Shown here: piece after piece, positions 25,959 through 37,000 of the stretch
Layout: every line of letters starts with the position of its first letter
Position numbering within the stretch: position 1 is the stretch's first letter
Assembly: GCF_005577435.1 (NCBI RefSeq)
Contig: NZ_CP040396.1
Location: 4,357,001 to 4,421,000, forward strand
Direction of reading: 5' to 3'
DNA: 64,000 bases
DNA from: Paenibacillus algicola
GTDB taxonomy: Bacteria; Bacillota; Bacilli; Paenibacillales; Paenibacillaceae
The notes under the pieces: generated by a model
Databases searched by the model: none
What the model saw: only the letters and a program-made list of their open reading frames with translations
Told to the model about the DNA's origin: nothing
Position numbers and translations under genes: made by a program

Positions 25959-27407
25959 TTAGCTTCTGTTCGCTTCCTGCACCTTGAGAAGCTTCCCTTT
26001 AACGGTCGTATCCTTCATCATATGAAGCACTATTCGGCCTTTGCCATTAAGAATATCCACATAGGAAGCATGATCTTCTATGGTAATAATCCCAATGTCC
26101 GCTGCCGACACACCTTCGATTTTGGCTATAGTACCTACAAAGTCCACAGCTCTGATCTTCTTTTTCTTTCCGCCATTAAAATACAATTTCATTACATCCT
26201 GCCCCAGGCGAGAGCCGCGGCCTTTTGTAATCGATGGCTGCTTCCCTGACTTCGCTTCAAAAGCCGCCTTTCCCCGTGTCACTGCTTCTGCGGATGGATT
26301 TGATTTCCTAGGGATGTCAAACCCGATATAGGCTTCAATATTCAGAATGAATTTCTCTTCATTCGGCTTGGCAAAGGAGATCGCTTTCCCGGATTGCCCG
26401 GCTCTTCCCGTTCGACCCGTGCGGTGTACGTAGCTCTCGTTCTCCAATGGAAGATCATAGTTCATGACGTGACTGATGTTCTCGATATCAATCCCTCTTG
26501 CGGCTACATCCGTAGCAATCAGATAGCGGAAGTGTCCTAACTTAAACTTGTTCATCACTTGAGTGCGTTCGTCCTGCTCCATGCCTCCATGGATTCTGTT
26601 ACAGGGATATCCCTGTTTTTCCAACTCTTTATAAACGACCTCGACTCTAGTCTGCGTTCGGCAAAAAATAATACAACGATCCGGATTCTCGATCACGGTG
26701 ATTGCCCGGAGTAACTGAAGCTTGTCCTCATCCTTTACCATATATAACGAATGCTCAATCTGATTTGTCGCTTCGGAGCCTGCCTTCACCTCAATATCCA
26801 ACGGATGGTTCATATATCGGTGGCATAAATTCTCGACATCCTTTGGCAGTGTGGCGGAGAACAGCATAGTCAACCGATTCTTGGGCAGCTCGCGGATAAT
26901 TTTCTCCACCTGCTCAATAAATCCCATGTTTAGCATCTCATCGGCTTCGTCAATCACGAGAAATCTCACTTGCTCCAGATCGATCGTTTGCTTCTCGATA
27001 TGGTCCATAATCCGTCCTGGCGTGCCCACAACCACATGATTTCTGTATGTCAGTTGCGTCTTCTGTCTAGCAAATGGCTGCTTGCCGTAAATCGCAATTG
27101 CTTTGATTCGTTTGTATTTCCCGATATTCATCATATCCTGCTTAACCTGATCGGCAAGCTCTCGCGTCGGCGTCAAAATCAAGGCCTGCGGCCGATTCTG
27201 ATCCCACTCTACCATTTGGCAGATTGGAATGCCGTAAGCTGCCGTTTTCCCACTTCCTGTGCGGGATTTCACGGTCATATCCTTCTGCTTAAGCGCAGAG
27301 GGAATTACACTGCTTTGAACCTCTGTCGGCATTTGATATCCCAAATTATCCAAGGCGCGGAGAATATCCTCGCTTAATTGGTAATCCTGAAAACTTCGTT
27401 CATTCAT
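25959..27407 (-). CDS. dbpA: DEAD-box ATP-dependent RNA helicase DbpA
   Basis: 482 residues from the ATG at 27407 (AGAGGTG upstream; an in-frame start at 27431 is less likely). Helicase motifs in order: Q-motif region [19 protein letters not shown], motif [13 protein letters not shown] near residue 45, [20 protein letters not shown] in [13 protein letters not shown] near 150, SAT, and [18 protein letters not shown] near 335. The C-terminal 75 residues match the DbpA RNA-binding domain ([35 protein letters not shown]), which targets hairpin 92 of 23S rRNA. It therefore probably assists large-subunit assembly (YxiN type). Confidence 0.92.
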   Translation of the reverse strand: MNERSFQDYQLSEDILRALDNLGYQMPTEVQSSVIPSALKQKDMTVKSRTGSGKTAAYGIPICQMVEWDQNRPQALILTPTRELADQVKQDMMNIGKYKRIKAIAIYGKQPFARQKTQLTYRNHVVVGTPGRIMDHIEKQTIDLEQVRFLVIDEADEMLNMGFIEQVEKIIRELPKNRLTMLFSATLPKDVENLCHRYMNHPLDIEVKAGSEATNQIEHSLYMVKDEDKLQLLRAITVIENPDRCIIFCRTQTRVEVVYKELEKQGYPCNRIHGGMEQDERTQVMNKFKLGHFRYLIATDVAARGIDIENISHVMNYDLPLENESYVHRTGRTGRAGQSGKAISFAKPNEEKFILNIEAYIGFDIPRKSNPSAEAVTRGKAAFEAKSGKQPSITKGRGSRLGQDVMKLYFNGGKKKKIRAVDFVGTIAKIEGVSAADIGIITIEDHASYVDILNGKGRIVLHMMKDTTVKGKLLKVQEANRS

Positions 27408-27501
27408 AAACACACCTCTTTGTGTAGACAACGTTTTTCATAGCTTAGCATTACCGGCTTGGAGCGCTCCGTTCATTGATTATACCATGATTTACTCAAG
27501 C

Positions 27502-27539
27502 AAAAAGAAAGGAGTCGAGCCCTAAGCAGGCCGACTCCA
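27502..27539 (-). terminator. Intrinsic terminator of the sigma/AHSA1/VOC unit
   Basis: Minus strand GGAGTCGGCC(T) and GGGCTCGACTCC form the stem, followed by TTTCTTTTT (plus 27502-27510). It starts 9 bases after the VOC stop. Confidence 0.75.
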
Positions 27540-27547
27540 GAACTTAT

Positions 27548-27976
27548 TTAGAAGGTTTCAATTTCCGTATAAATCTGGAAAGTTACGCCGAATGGATCTG
27601 TGACATCACCGAACCCAGGACTGAAAGCTTCTTCGCTGAAAGGCATATTGACTTGCCCGCCTTGCCGCAGAGCTTCATAAATATCCCTAGCATGCTCGAC
27701 AGCGTGCGTCGTAATACAAATAGTAACCCGGTTTCCCGTTCCAAGTGACAGTGATCCGGCTGGCGCATCAGAAAGCATAAGCTCTGTATCACCGATTTTT
27801 AATTTGGCATGCGCCACCAGATCCTTTAATTCTTCTGTAAATGTATTAGACATGCCCGGCATTTCACCGTACGTGATGCTGGAGAGCACCTCGGCGTGAA
27901 ATACCTCTTTGTAGAACTGGATCGCTTCCTTCGCTCGCCCCTCTAATGTGATGTATGGAACCAGCTTCATCTTCAT
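27548..27976 (-). CDS. VOC family protein (PhnB/YjdN-like)
   Basis: 142 residues. A glyoxalase/bleomycin-resistance-type fold of the PhnB branch: LVPYITLEGRAKEAIQFYKE at the start, AEVLSSITYGEMPGM near residue 30, LMLSDAPAGSLSLGTGNRVT near 68 and FGDVTDPFGVTFQIYTEIET at the end. Members are small dimeric proteins of unclear reaction, often annotated as 3-demethylubiquinone methyltransferase-like. Its ATG overlaps the AHSA1 gene's stop by four bases, so the two are coupled, and both follow a SigX5-like sigma factor. Confidence 0.85.
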   Translation of the reverse strand: MKMKLVPYITLEGRAKEAIQFYKEVFHAEVLSSITYGEMPGMSNTFTEELKDLVAHAKLKIGDTELMLSDAPAGSLSLGTGNRVTICITTHAVEHARDIYEALRQGGQVNMPFSEEAFSPGFGDVTDPFGVTFQIYTEIETF

Positions 27977-28398
27977 GCCTGCTCCGTATATTGCTTGAAA
28001 TGGTTCATGATCGCCTGCCAGCCCTGCTGCTGCATCTCCACAGCGTGCGTGGCTTCTGCTTCAAAGGTCTGAACGACCTTCGTCACGCCACCTTGATCCT
28101 CAAAGAGAATTTCAACCTTTCTGCCGTCTCCCAGCGTGTAGGTGATCTCCTGATGAGGCTTCACAGTGTCGTATACACCATCAAAATCGAAGCCCATGCT
28201 GCCGTCCTTCGCCTCCATCCGATTGAGGAAAGCCCCGCCTTCCCGCAGGTCATTCTCCGCTTTCGGCACATGCCACTCTTCCGTCGCATAGCTCCATTTC
28301 ATAATGTGGACCGGCTCGGTCCAATACGTCCATACCTTCTCAATCGGAGCCTGAACCGTCGCTTCTACCGTTACTTTAGGAGCAGATGGATTGTTCAT
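27973..28398 (-). CDS. SRPBCC/AHSA1 family protein
   Basis: 141 residues of the START-like fold: VTVEATVQAPIEKVWTYWTE near the N-terminus, WHVPKAENDLREGGAFLNRM near residue 43, DFDGVYDTVKPHQEITYTLG near 70 and QQQGWQAIMNHFKQYTEQ at the end. The TEP-x-H-I-x-x-W element is typical of activator-of-Hsp90 homologue 1-like proteins. The cavity usually binds a hydrophobic small molecule. Located between the sigma factor and a VOC gene, an arrangement common near SnoaL-containing ECF sigma factors; it is probably part of their regulon. Confidence 0.87.
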   Translation of the reverse strand: MNNPSAPKVTVEATVQAPIEKVWTYWTEPVHIMKWSYATEEWHVPKAENDLREGGAFLNRMEAKDGSMGFDFDGVYDTVKPHQEITYTLGDGRKVEILFEDQGGVTKVVQTFEAEATHAVEMQQQGWQAIMNHFKQYTEQA

Positions 28399-28472
28399 GG
28401 ATCAACACCTCTTTCATCAAATTGTTGGTTTATACAGCTCTCACTCCTATAGACGTATGGTGTGGTGAAAAT

Positions 28473-29429
28473 TCATCGCTGTATTTCGAGTGGAAGACCA
28501 AATATTCTAAATAAAGGCGTATGAATAAAATTCTGAACATGATCAATATGCCCCTCCCGCACCTCCAGCATATGAATGCCCCAGGGAACGAGAACGTCTG
28601 GGATACGGCCGGGTACATACTGCGCCAATACAGGAACGCCACCATTGGCCGTGGTCCGGATAAACCGGGACCCTTCACAATGCCACCGCGTAAGGGAGAA
28701 AAATTGACGCAGATCTTCTCTGCCCTTGATCCACATATTGAACGGCGGCATCGACATGCGGCCCTCCTCATGGAATAACGCCACCAGAGTATCTATATCA
28801 AACTGCTCAAATGCGTCTACATATCTGTTAAGCAGCTCTTGATCCGGCTCCATGCCGGTCCTGGCATATTCATCCGAGCGGAGCTGCTCCTGATCCAGCG
28901 CCGCTCTTGCTCGCTGAAGTGCGCTGTTTACCGCAGCGGGAGACATGTCCAGAGCCTCAGCAATGTGCTTGGTGGGCCACTCAAAGACGTCCTTGAAGAT
29001 CCATACTGCCCGCTGACGGGGAGGCAGGACCTGCAGCAGCGCAATAAAGCAGATCTGCAGCGTATCCTTTCGAATCATCCGGTCCTCCGGATTCTCCGCC
29101 AAATCCGGGGCTGGCCATACCCACTGGGAAGGCGGCAGCGTATCGCGGGGCTCTACAATGTCGGCAGCGGGATCGAAATGATCCACGGGACGAATCCGGC
29201 GCTTCGCCTGCCTGAGCTTATCCAGGCACAGGTTAGAGGCGATCCGGTAAACCCAGGTCTTGAAGGAGGCTTCCCCTCGAAATGAGCTCCGGTGCTGCCA
29301 TACCCGAATATGCGTCTCCTGCACGGCATCGTCGGCATCCTCCATGGATCCGAGCATTCTGTAGCAGTAGTAAGTGAGCTCCTGCTTGATCTCTTGAAAA
29401 TATTCCAGCTCTGCTGTCGTATCGTTCAT
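28473..29429 (-). CDS. ECF-type sigma factor with C-terminal SnoaL-like domain (SigX5-like)
   Basis: 318 residues. Region 2 is in YYCYRMLGSMEDADDAVQET and FKTWVYRIASNLCLDKLR; region 4 is in LPPRQRAVWIFKDVFEWPTK and EALDMSPAAVNSALQRARAA. After about residue 195 comes a SnoaL/NTF2-like domain (LLNRYVDAFEQFDIDTLVAL, FNMWIKGREDLRQFF) as in the TIGR02960/SigX5 group, where it modulates activity in place of a separate anti-sigma factor. An AGGAGG lies five bases before the second ATG (29429), which I prefer over 29432. It probably directs its own unit with the AHSA1 and VOC genes. Confidence 0.88.
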   Translation of the reverse strand: MNDTTAELEYFQEIKQELTYYCYRMLGSMEDADDAVQETHIRVWQHRSSFRGEASFKTWVYRIASNLCLDKLRQAKRRIRPVDHFDPAADIVEPRDTLPPSQWVWPAPDLAENPEDRMIRKDTLQICFIALLQVLPPRQRAVWIFKDVFEWPTKHIAEALDMSPAAVNSALQRARAALDQEQLRSDEYARTGMEPDQELLNRYVDAFEQFDIDTLVALFHEEGRMSMPPFNMWIKGREDLRQFFSLTRWHCEGSRFIRTTANGGVPVLAQYVPGRIPDVLVPWGIHMLEVREGHIDHVQNFIHTPLFRIFGLPLEIQR

Positions 29430-29506
29430 CATTTCCTCCTATACATTGGATGGTATGGAGATTGATCTATGTAGTATCTTTATCATAATAGATTCATATG
29501 TAAAGT

Positions 29507-29540
29507 GGAAAGAGGCACTCTGTTGAGAGTGCCTCTTTCC
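29507..29540 (-). terminator. Intrinsic terminator of the ECF sigma / DUF3600-type unit
   Basis: GGAAAGAGGCACTC and GAGTGCCTCTTTCC are perfectly complementary across a six-base loop. It stands 14 bases after the stop at 29554; T-rich sequence follows on the minus strand, though without a long tract. Confidence 0.7.
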
Positions 29541-29553
29541 TGAATGATAGCTT

Positions 29554-30255
29554 TTATTTTCCCTTGTTCATGCTCTCTTCCAGCTCGAAAATCGTCTGCT
29601 GAGCCTCCTTATACGCAGGCTGCAGCTCGACCGGCAGCTCACCGAGCTCCACCGGTCCATCGCTCGGATTGACCCCCGACTGAGCCAGGATTGATTCCCT
29701 CTGCAGCTGTGCTTCCATGTAGCGATCATACTGTTCAGCACTAAGCACCTCTTGAGCAATCGGCTGGCCATTCAGCTGGTCAAGATAGGGCTGTATTTCT
29801 GCATACAGCATCTTTAATTCCGTATAGGTCTCGGGCGGCAGAGCCAGAAAGTCGATCTGATAATGCTTGTTGGCATACTCCACCTTGGCAGCGACCACTT
29901 GCTTTAACTGCTGCTCGAAGGCAGGGTAATCCTCACCCAGTGTTTTTTTCGCGCCGCCGAGCTTCATACCCAGCTTCTGGTACTCCTGCATGGTCACCGT
30001 CACGACCGTCTTCTTCAGCTCTGCAAATGAACCATAAATCCGATCAGCCAGCTCTGGGCTGGCCGCAAAGGCTGTGGCCGTCACTGCAAAAACACTGATC
30101 AGCGCCACAAGGACCGCACGCCGGAAGGGTGTGGTTCTTCGGCCTCTATATCTTTTGTTAAGATGCCTGGCAACGGCTGCATCGAGCTCTGATGGAACGT
30201 CGATGCTGTGCGCATAATGCCCAAGGGACTTACGAATGTGTTGCTCGATAGTCAT
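29554..30255 (-). CDS. Membrane protein of DUF3600/anti-sigma type
   Basis: 233 residues from the ATG at 30255, with AAGGTGGAG upstream; the coding start lies inside the end of the sigma gene (26-base overlap). Residues 1-50 are cytoplasmic and basic, a single membrane helix follows (AVLVALISVFAVTATAFAA), then an extracytoplasmic helical domain (PELADRIYGSFAELKKTVVT, ALPPETYTELKMLYAEIQPY) of the DUF3600 type. This topology and the overlap with an ECF sigma gene indicate an anti-sigma factor sensing an envelope signal. The short N-terminus lacks a zinc-binding (ZAS) motif, so the binding mode is unclear. Confidence 0.75.
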   Translation of the reverse strand: MTIEQHIRKSLGHYAHSIDVPSELDAAVARHLNKRYRGRRTTPFRRAVLVALISVFAVTATAFAASPELADRIYGSFAELKKTVVTVTMQEYQKLGMKLGGAKKTLGEDYPAFEQQLKQVVAAKVEYANKHYQIDFLALPPETYTELKMLYAEIQPYLDQLNGQPIAQEVLSAEQYDRYMEAQLQRESILAQSGVNPSDGPVELGELPVELQPAYKEAQQTIFELEESMNKGK

Positions 30256-30817
30256 GTGTACTCTCCACCTTTTCATCTGAAATGTGATTCCACTCTTGAC
30301 GCAGCTTCATAATTGCAGCGTGGTAACGCGATTTGACGGTCCCGACCGGAACCTGCAGCAGCGAGGCCGTCTCCTCCAAACTGTAATCGTGATAGCAGCG
30401 CAGCACTACTACGGTGCGCAGTTTACTTGACAGCTTCATAACATGCTCCAGCAGCTCATCCTTCGTCTCCAGACGGCTTATGGGCTCGTCCTGTGCCGGG
30501 GCTGTGGACATCGCCCGCTTCAGCACATCATATCGGCGAAAGCTGCGCCACAGGCTTCTCCGGTGTTGATTACTCACTCGAATCACAATGCCGTGGAGCC
30601 AGAAGCGAAACGGCCGAGTGTGATCATAGTCACGATAAGACCTCCATAATTGGACATATACCTCATTGGCAACTTCCACCGCATCCTGACGGTTCGGAAT
30701 CAAGCATGCCACCATCCGGTAGACATCCTCTCGGGTTTCCCTGTATAACTCCTCGAACGCAGAGTCTTCCTCTTGCAGCATCCGCGTTAACAACTCTTGG
30801 ATCTTCACTTCCTTCAT
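30230..30817 (-). CDS. ECF RNA polymerase sigma factor
   Basis: 195 residues. Region 2: FEELYRETREDVYRMVACLI, VEVANEVYVQLWRSYRDYDH and FRFWLHGIVIRVSNQHRR (core binding and -10 recognition). Region 4: LSSKLRTVVVLRCYHDYSLE and ETASLLQVPVGTVKSRYHAA (the -35 helix-turn-helix). GGGAGGG precedes the ATG. The 3' end overlaps the putative anti-sigma gene by 26 bases, which fixes their stoichiometry. A possible ECF-type promoter lies just upstream (30849-30879). Target genes outside this unit are unknown. Confidence 0.9.
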   Translation of the reverse strand: MKEVKIQELLTRMLQEEDSAFEELYRETREDVYRMVACLIPNRQDAVEVANEVYVQLWRSYRDYDHTRPFRFWLHGIVIRVSNQHRRSLWRSFRRYDVLKRAMSTAPAQDEPISRLETKDELLEHVMKLSSKLRTVVVLRCYHDYSLEETASLLQVPVGTVKSRYHAAIMKLRQEWNHISDEKVESTHDYRATHS

Positions 30818-30848
30818 GGGGGGCCCTCCCTATATACTGAACTTCACC

Positions 30849-30879
30849 TTATATTGGCCGGATGCCGGGAAAAGGTTCG
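30849..30879 (-). promoter_or_regulatory. Possible ECF-type autoregulatory promoter
   Basis: On the minus strand CGAACCTTTT (plus 30870-30879) resembles the AAC-containing -35 of ECF promoters, with CAATATAA (plus 30849-30856) at a compatible distance. It stands 32-62 bases ahead of the sigma gene. The match is partial. Confidence 0.3.
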
Positions 30880-30944
30880 GTTTACTTTTCCTCCGTTTGA
30901 ACGTTTCTTCCACAATATCACAGATAAAGCGAGGCAACCCGCAC

Positions 30945-30992
30945 AAAAACAGGATGTCTCCGACCGCGTTAGCGGCAGGAGGACATCCTGGT
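30945..30992 (-). terminator. Intrinsic terminator of the giant SLH gene
   Basis: Minus strand CAGGATGTCC and (A)GACATCCTG pair around a loop that itself holds a GCGG/CCGC-like stem, followed by TTTTTGTG (plus 30945-30949). It begins about 17 bases beyond the stop at 31009. Confidence 0.72.
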
Positions 30993-31008
30993 TGTGTTGG
31001 GGTGAAGC

Positions 31009-34000
31009 CTATGTCTCTGGTGTATTGCCGTTTATAGAGCCATTGTTGACGATCGTACCCTGGGTTGAATTCAGTGTTCCATGATTCGTGATGGTGCCAT
31101 CGTTCGTCAGTGTCCCCTGGTTAACCATAAGGGCGCCGGCATCAATGGTCAGCGTGCGGCCGCTCACAATCCGAAGGGCTGAAGTGCTTGCGATCAAGTA
31201 TTTTTGGTCAGGCTTTATGCTAAAGTTAACCATTACGGTCGCATTGCCGTTCAACGTATACTCGGCTACACCGTTTACATACGTTAAGGTCACACCTGCA
31301 CCTGTAGACAGCGTCAGATAAGAAGGATCTTTGCTGATGACAGAAAAGCCGTTTACGACATGCAGCGCAGATGAGGTAAACTCTACCGGGCCCGTCAGAT
31401 TAACATTGGCAAAGTCAAACTCTAATCTGCCGGACACATCCATGCGGCCTGATCCATTCAGCGTGGAGCTGTATTCCGACCGCATGGTCCCGCCCTGTCC
31501 CGCTGGAATTTGAATCGTGCCGTTGTTGGTCCAGGTCCCGCTATTGCTGACGCCAGAATTGATGACGACTGTACCGCTGCTTTCGACGAGAACCGTGCCT
31601 GAATTTCTAAGCTCGCCCAAATTGCCGTAAACGTGAACCGTTCCATCAATGGCAAGGGTAGTACCGGCAAGCACTCGCAGATTACCGTTGACGTTCATCG
31701 TAATGCCTGCAGGCACCCGCAGACTGGCACTCAAGCTATGGTCGCTGGCAACAACCGTTTCAGTGCTGGACAGCTTGGTGATGCTGGTAAGCCCTGCTGC
31801 CTTCGCATTCGAAATAAACTCATCCGCTGGGGACGTCGTAGCTGCATTCGTCGCAGCGCTAATGACCGTACCGACTCCGGGATGGATGCCTGTTACGACA
31901 ACCTGCAACCTCTTACCGCCATCTGCTGCGGCAACCATGTAGGCTGACGTACTGCTTCCCTGACCGGATGCATCCTGATAGACTCCACTTCCAGGGGCCG
32001 TTTCCACCTGCCACTGATAGGCAGCCCGGCTGCCTGCCGGAAGTCCGTCTGCCATGGTCACATCGGCATGAATGGTGGTGCCCACCCATGGATCTGAGGG
32101 TTGAATGACTGCACCTAGTACACGTACCGTAACCGCGCTCGTGACGGCAGTCTCCGTGCCGATTGCCGGATCTACACCTCGAACAGTCACTTGAAGCCTC
32201 TTGCCCGAATCAGCGGCAGCCACTGTATAGCTTGCCGTATTGCTGCCTGCCCCGTGCGCTTGCTGATAGATGCTACTGCCTGCTGTCGTTTCAACCTCCC
32301 ACTGGTAAGACACCTGGCTGCCTGCGATGCTGCTGTCGCTCATCACGACATCAGCCGTTAGGATGTCCCCAAGTGATGGGGTCGTATTATCGATCGTAAC
32401 CCGGGATACCTTTGCGGCTACTGCCCGGGTTGCTGTACTTGTGTGTGATCCCGCCACGGGACTCACTCCCGACACGACTACGCGCAGTTTCTTTCCTACA
32501 TCGTCAGCCGCTGCCGTGTAAACCGGACTCTCGTTCCCTGTCCCGGCAGCTGCGGTATAGCTCCCGCTTCCTGCAGTCGTCTCCACCTGCCACTGATAGC
32601 TGATACGCCCGCCCGCAGGCTGACCGTCATTCATCGTAACAAGGGCGGTCACAGCCTCCCCGGCGGCAGGCTGTACGTGATCTGTCGTAACACCGGTAAC
32701 GAGAACAAGTACGGGCTCGGTCGCGGCACTAATCTGTTCTCCCACAGCCTGACCGACACCGGTCACAACGACGCGCAGCCTCTTGTGTGACTCTGCGGCG
32801 GTGACGGTGTAGCTTGCTGCTGTGCTGCCAGAACCGACAGCATTCTGATACACTCCGCTGCCGACGGCCGTCTCTACCTGCCATTGATAGATCACCTGAC
32901 CGTCTGGCGAGCTGCTGTCACTCATACGAACCGTAACCGCAAGGGTATCTCCAATTGCCGGAGCCGTATTGTTGATATCGGCCGTAGCGACCTGAGCAGC
33001 CAGACTCCAATCGGCGATGAATGTGACATCCTGAGCCGGCATAATCGCTGGCGGATCAGGATGAATCCAGCCCCGGAACAAATACCCTTCCCGGGTAACC
33101 ACAGGTCTTGGAATGTCTGATGCAAGGATTGACGCTCCGTATTTCACCGGGATGACCGAGCCGCCTGTCCCTCCGTTCGCATCAAAGGTCAGATTGTAGC
33201 TGTTCCGCTTGTAATAGAGCTTCAAGCGAAGCGGGTTGGTGCTGTCCAGATTGACCGTGCCGCTGGACACACTTTCCGGCACGCTGGTGTCATAGGTGAA
33301 GCCCACGTACTCTTTTGGCGCTGCCGTTACGGTTGAGCCTGCCTGAGCGTACAGCTTCTCCGGATTGTCCAGCGGCTCATACGCCCCGCCCTGCAGCGTC
33401 TCCTTCGAGTGATAGGCGAGGTAAAGTCCGTCGGCAAATGTCCACACCGCCTGGAAGGTCATATCTCTCATCGGCATGACAGCCGGAATCTCCGGCGACC
33501 AGCCTTCGAACTGCGCATACTGGCGGTAAGCCGACGGGGTCCGTATACTGGCTCCATGTGGAATCATGGATGGATAGCTGGACAGGGCACCGCCGTTCCC
33601 ATCGAATGTAACCTGATATCGGTTCCGTTTGTAATACAGCCTTAACACACTGCTGCCGTCCCCGTTAATTGTACTTGCAGTCAAGGTGTTCGGGGCACTG
33701 CTGTCATACGTAAAGCCATCGAAGCTTTTCGGGGCTGCCTGAATGGCCGCATTCGTCGTCCCCTTAAACGAATTGGATTCCGCGACGCTGTAAGTCAGAG
33801 CATCGGTATAGCTTACCTGACCCGCAGCATTAGCACTAAGAATTGGCAGATCCTGAAGCAGATGCACCACCTTATAAGGGGTATCCTCATTCTCTCGCCA
33901 GGTCGCCGTGAACGTCATGTCTTTCGTCGGCATCACCGCTGGCACTGCTGACGACCAGCCTGTAAATGTGTATCCCGCTCTGAACGCCCCCGGGATTTGC

Positions 34001-37000
34001 GTCGAAATGTTCTTCCCGTTTCTCGCGGTGATCGACCTTGTGAACAACTCATTGCCGCGGGAATCCCGGTAGCCCAGGCTGAAGGTAAGCGTTGCATAAT
34101 GGCGCTCATAATAGATTTTGGCTACCGTCGAGCCGTCTCCCTTGATGTATACACCTCCAACATATCCGGACAAATACCCTTCACTTTGATATTTATTGGA
34201 GGAAATGCGGAGCTCCGTCCCTGAGGTCCCCTTCAAATTCTCTGTAGCTGCAAGGGAAGCTTCATTCGTATTGGGATCGATCAAATAATGCTCGACCTTA
34301 TACGGTGTATCGGTTCTCGGCTCCCACTTGGCGTACAGCCACTCCGGATTTTCGGGCATCCGGTCAGGGACAATAAACTCTTTGCCATCCTCTGTGTACC
34401 AGCCCTTGAACGTATAACCAGCCCTCACCGGAGGCGCCGGAGGCACTATCTTCTCATTATACTGACCTCTCAGCAGGAGCGAAGAATCTCCATTCCCCGG
34501 GTAAAATTGCAGAAACTTCGTATAATCATTGTTAATCCAGCTCAATTCAACGACCCGCTTGATGGGCGCGGAGGTGAACGCTAACGGCGCCTGCTTCCAG
34601 GTGAGCACCATTTCTCCATGCGTAGCCCCTTTGTTCGTCGTCACCGTAATTACATTTTTGGCCGCATCATACTTAAATTCAGGGTTTGTCATCTCGATGG
34701 TGAACTGGGATGCATCATAGACCTTCTCGATCACCTCTCCCGACTTCAAATCCATCGCACTCATGGTAAACAGCCGGGATGGCAGGCTCTCACTTTCCAG
34801 CCGCTTGACCATTTGGATCACAGGCGTATCCTCCTGCACATATACAAAATCATCCACACTCAGCTGCGATCCTGCAGAGTAGAGCGGCCACTCATTGGAA
34901 TAGAGCGGAACCTGCGCTGAAAGAGCTCCATTTCCGAGCTGAGCTGCAAAAATAGACTCCAGGTAAATCCCGATCTCCATATACATGGCTCCCGCGGATT
35001 GGGTCTGTGTCCCGGCTGCCGCTGTATACACCAGCTGATAGTAAAAATACCCCATAAGCTTCAAATAAGGCCCTGCTTCTACTTCAAACCCGACGCTGTT
35101 CAAATCGACACTGAACAGGCCAGCCTTCAGCTGCATCTGGATGCCTGCCCGCAGCCCCAGCGTTCCCAGTACATACAGCTTGATATGATATTCGCCATCT
35201 CCGGACAAGCTGACCGTATTGCTGGCACCCGTTCTGCTCAGTACACGTACAGTAACGGAATACCGCTTCGCACTTTTATAGCCGAAATCACTGCCGAGCG
35301 TAATATTGGGATTCAGACTGATGACGAAATTGACCGTGAACTCGATTTCGATCACGCCATAGCAGATTCTCTTTTTCTGCTGCAGAAGCTCCTGGCTCAA
35401 GAGCGGTACCCACTCGGTCTCGTTCTGGAGCAGCTCCTGATACATCTGCTTCAGGGTTGACGCGTTTAATGTCTCCTTCATCTGCACGCCATCCATCAGC
35501 GCCTGCATTTGCTGCGCTATGTTCGTGATGTCGCTGGCTTGTGACCAGTCCGGGCCTTTATCTTTTTCGATGGTGCCCATCTCTGCTGTAATATTGATGC
35601 CTGTATACGTATAAGCATCCAGATTGGCGGTAATGGTGTAGTCTTGAATGATCGGAATGAACCAGTACCATTTCACCTGAGTATCGCCGTTGATCCCGAG
35701 CTCAAAGCGGATCTCTTCCTCAAATGTGCTCGTCATGTGGATGATAAAGCTGTCATCATTGCCCTCATCGGTATCAATGATAATATCGCATTGTACCTGA
35801 AGTGTTACACTAGCACCGGTATGTCCGGGGAAGTGCTTCAGCTTCGTGCCGATGGAAGGCACAACGGTCAGATTCTCCACACTAACCTCAATATCTGAGC
35901 CTTTGGATGCCGCGATGCTGCGCTCATCATACCGCTGCTTGAACCCGTCGGTCTGCAGAGCCATGGTTGACAGATAATCAGCGGCCTCCTGTACAAATCC
36001 GCTTTCGATCGCTTGCTGCTTGATCTGCGCCTCAAGCCTCTCCTCCTGGGCATCCTCTAACAGCTCATCGCCATCTATACGCTGCTTCTGATAGAAATCC
36101 AGCGCACTCGCAATGTCCTCAGAGGTCACTTCAGTATAGGTAATAATATCCTCTGAACCTGCTGAGGTGACAGAGGTAATTCTGGCGTAGCCCGCAGAGC
36201 TGGACTGACTTCCGAATTCTCCCTCGTAAAAGGCGATGTAATCCCCTTCTTGTACGGTAGTCAGCTCACTGAGTCCCAGCGGTGCATACTTGCTGTCCTG
36301 AAAATTGAGCGCAGCGTGATCTACCGTAATAGAGTTATTGTCAGGATCGCCGTCTATATCCGAAGCACTGCTGACAGGCAGCACATCCGGTTTAAGCAGC
36401 ACCTCCTCCGCATCAGCGCTGGTGTATGTATAGGTCGTTCCATTCTTTGCTGTAATTTCTACATACGCGACTTCACCGTTATCGGCCTCGGTCGTGTTAA
36501 CCGTACGCTGATCGGGCCGAGTCCCTTCGTAAATGGACACTGTATCTCCCACGTCAATGCTCATGCTGCCGGCATAGTTAAACGTCCCGTTCGTAACATC
36601 TGCCGCTGACAGCGCCGCCCCACCGTTCGTCACGCTGGCGCGCATCACCGGTACCGAATGTAATGACATGGGTGTCCCCTCCCGGGACATGCCTTGCACT
36701 TCGGAGGCCGGGACATAGATCAGCTTAGGATTCAGAGGCAGCTGCGCAACCTCCTGCTTGCTAATGCTAAAGACATAAACCCGCGTCGAGGGATCCTGTC
36801 CGGTAAAAGAAAGCTTGTCGTCCGTTAGCGTAACCTGATATGTATTCCCTTCTTCAAAAGCCCCTTCCTGGGCCGCTGCCGTAAATGTGCCCTGCGAGCC
36901 GGTCACCTGAATACCGGCAAAGCCTGGATTCGCCGGGGCTTCAAACGTCATGCCTGCCCTCACCTGCTCGGCCGTCAGGGACCCGGTAGCTTCCTGGATC

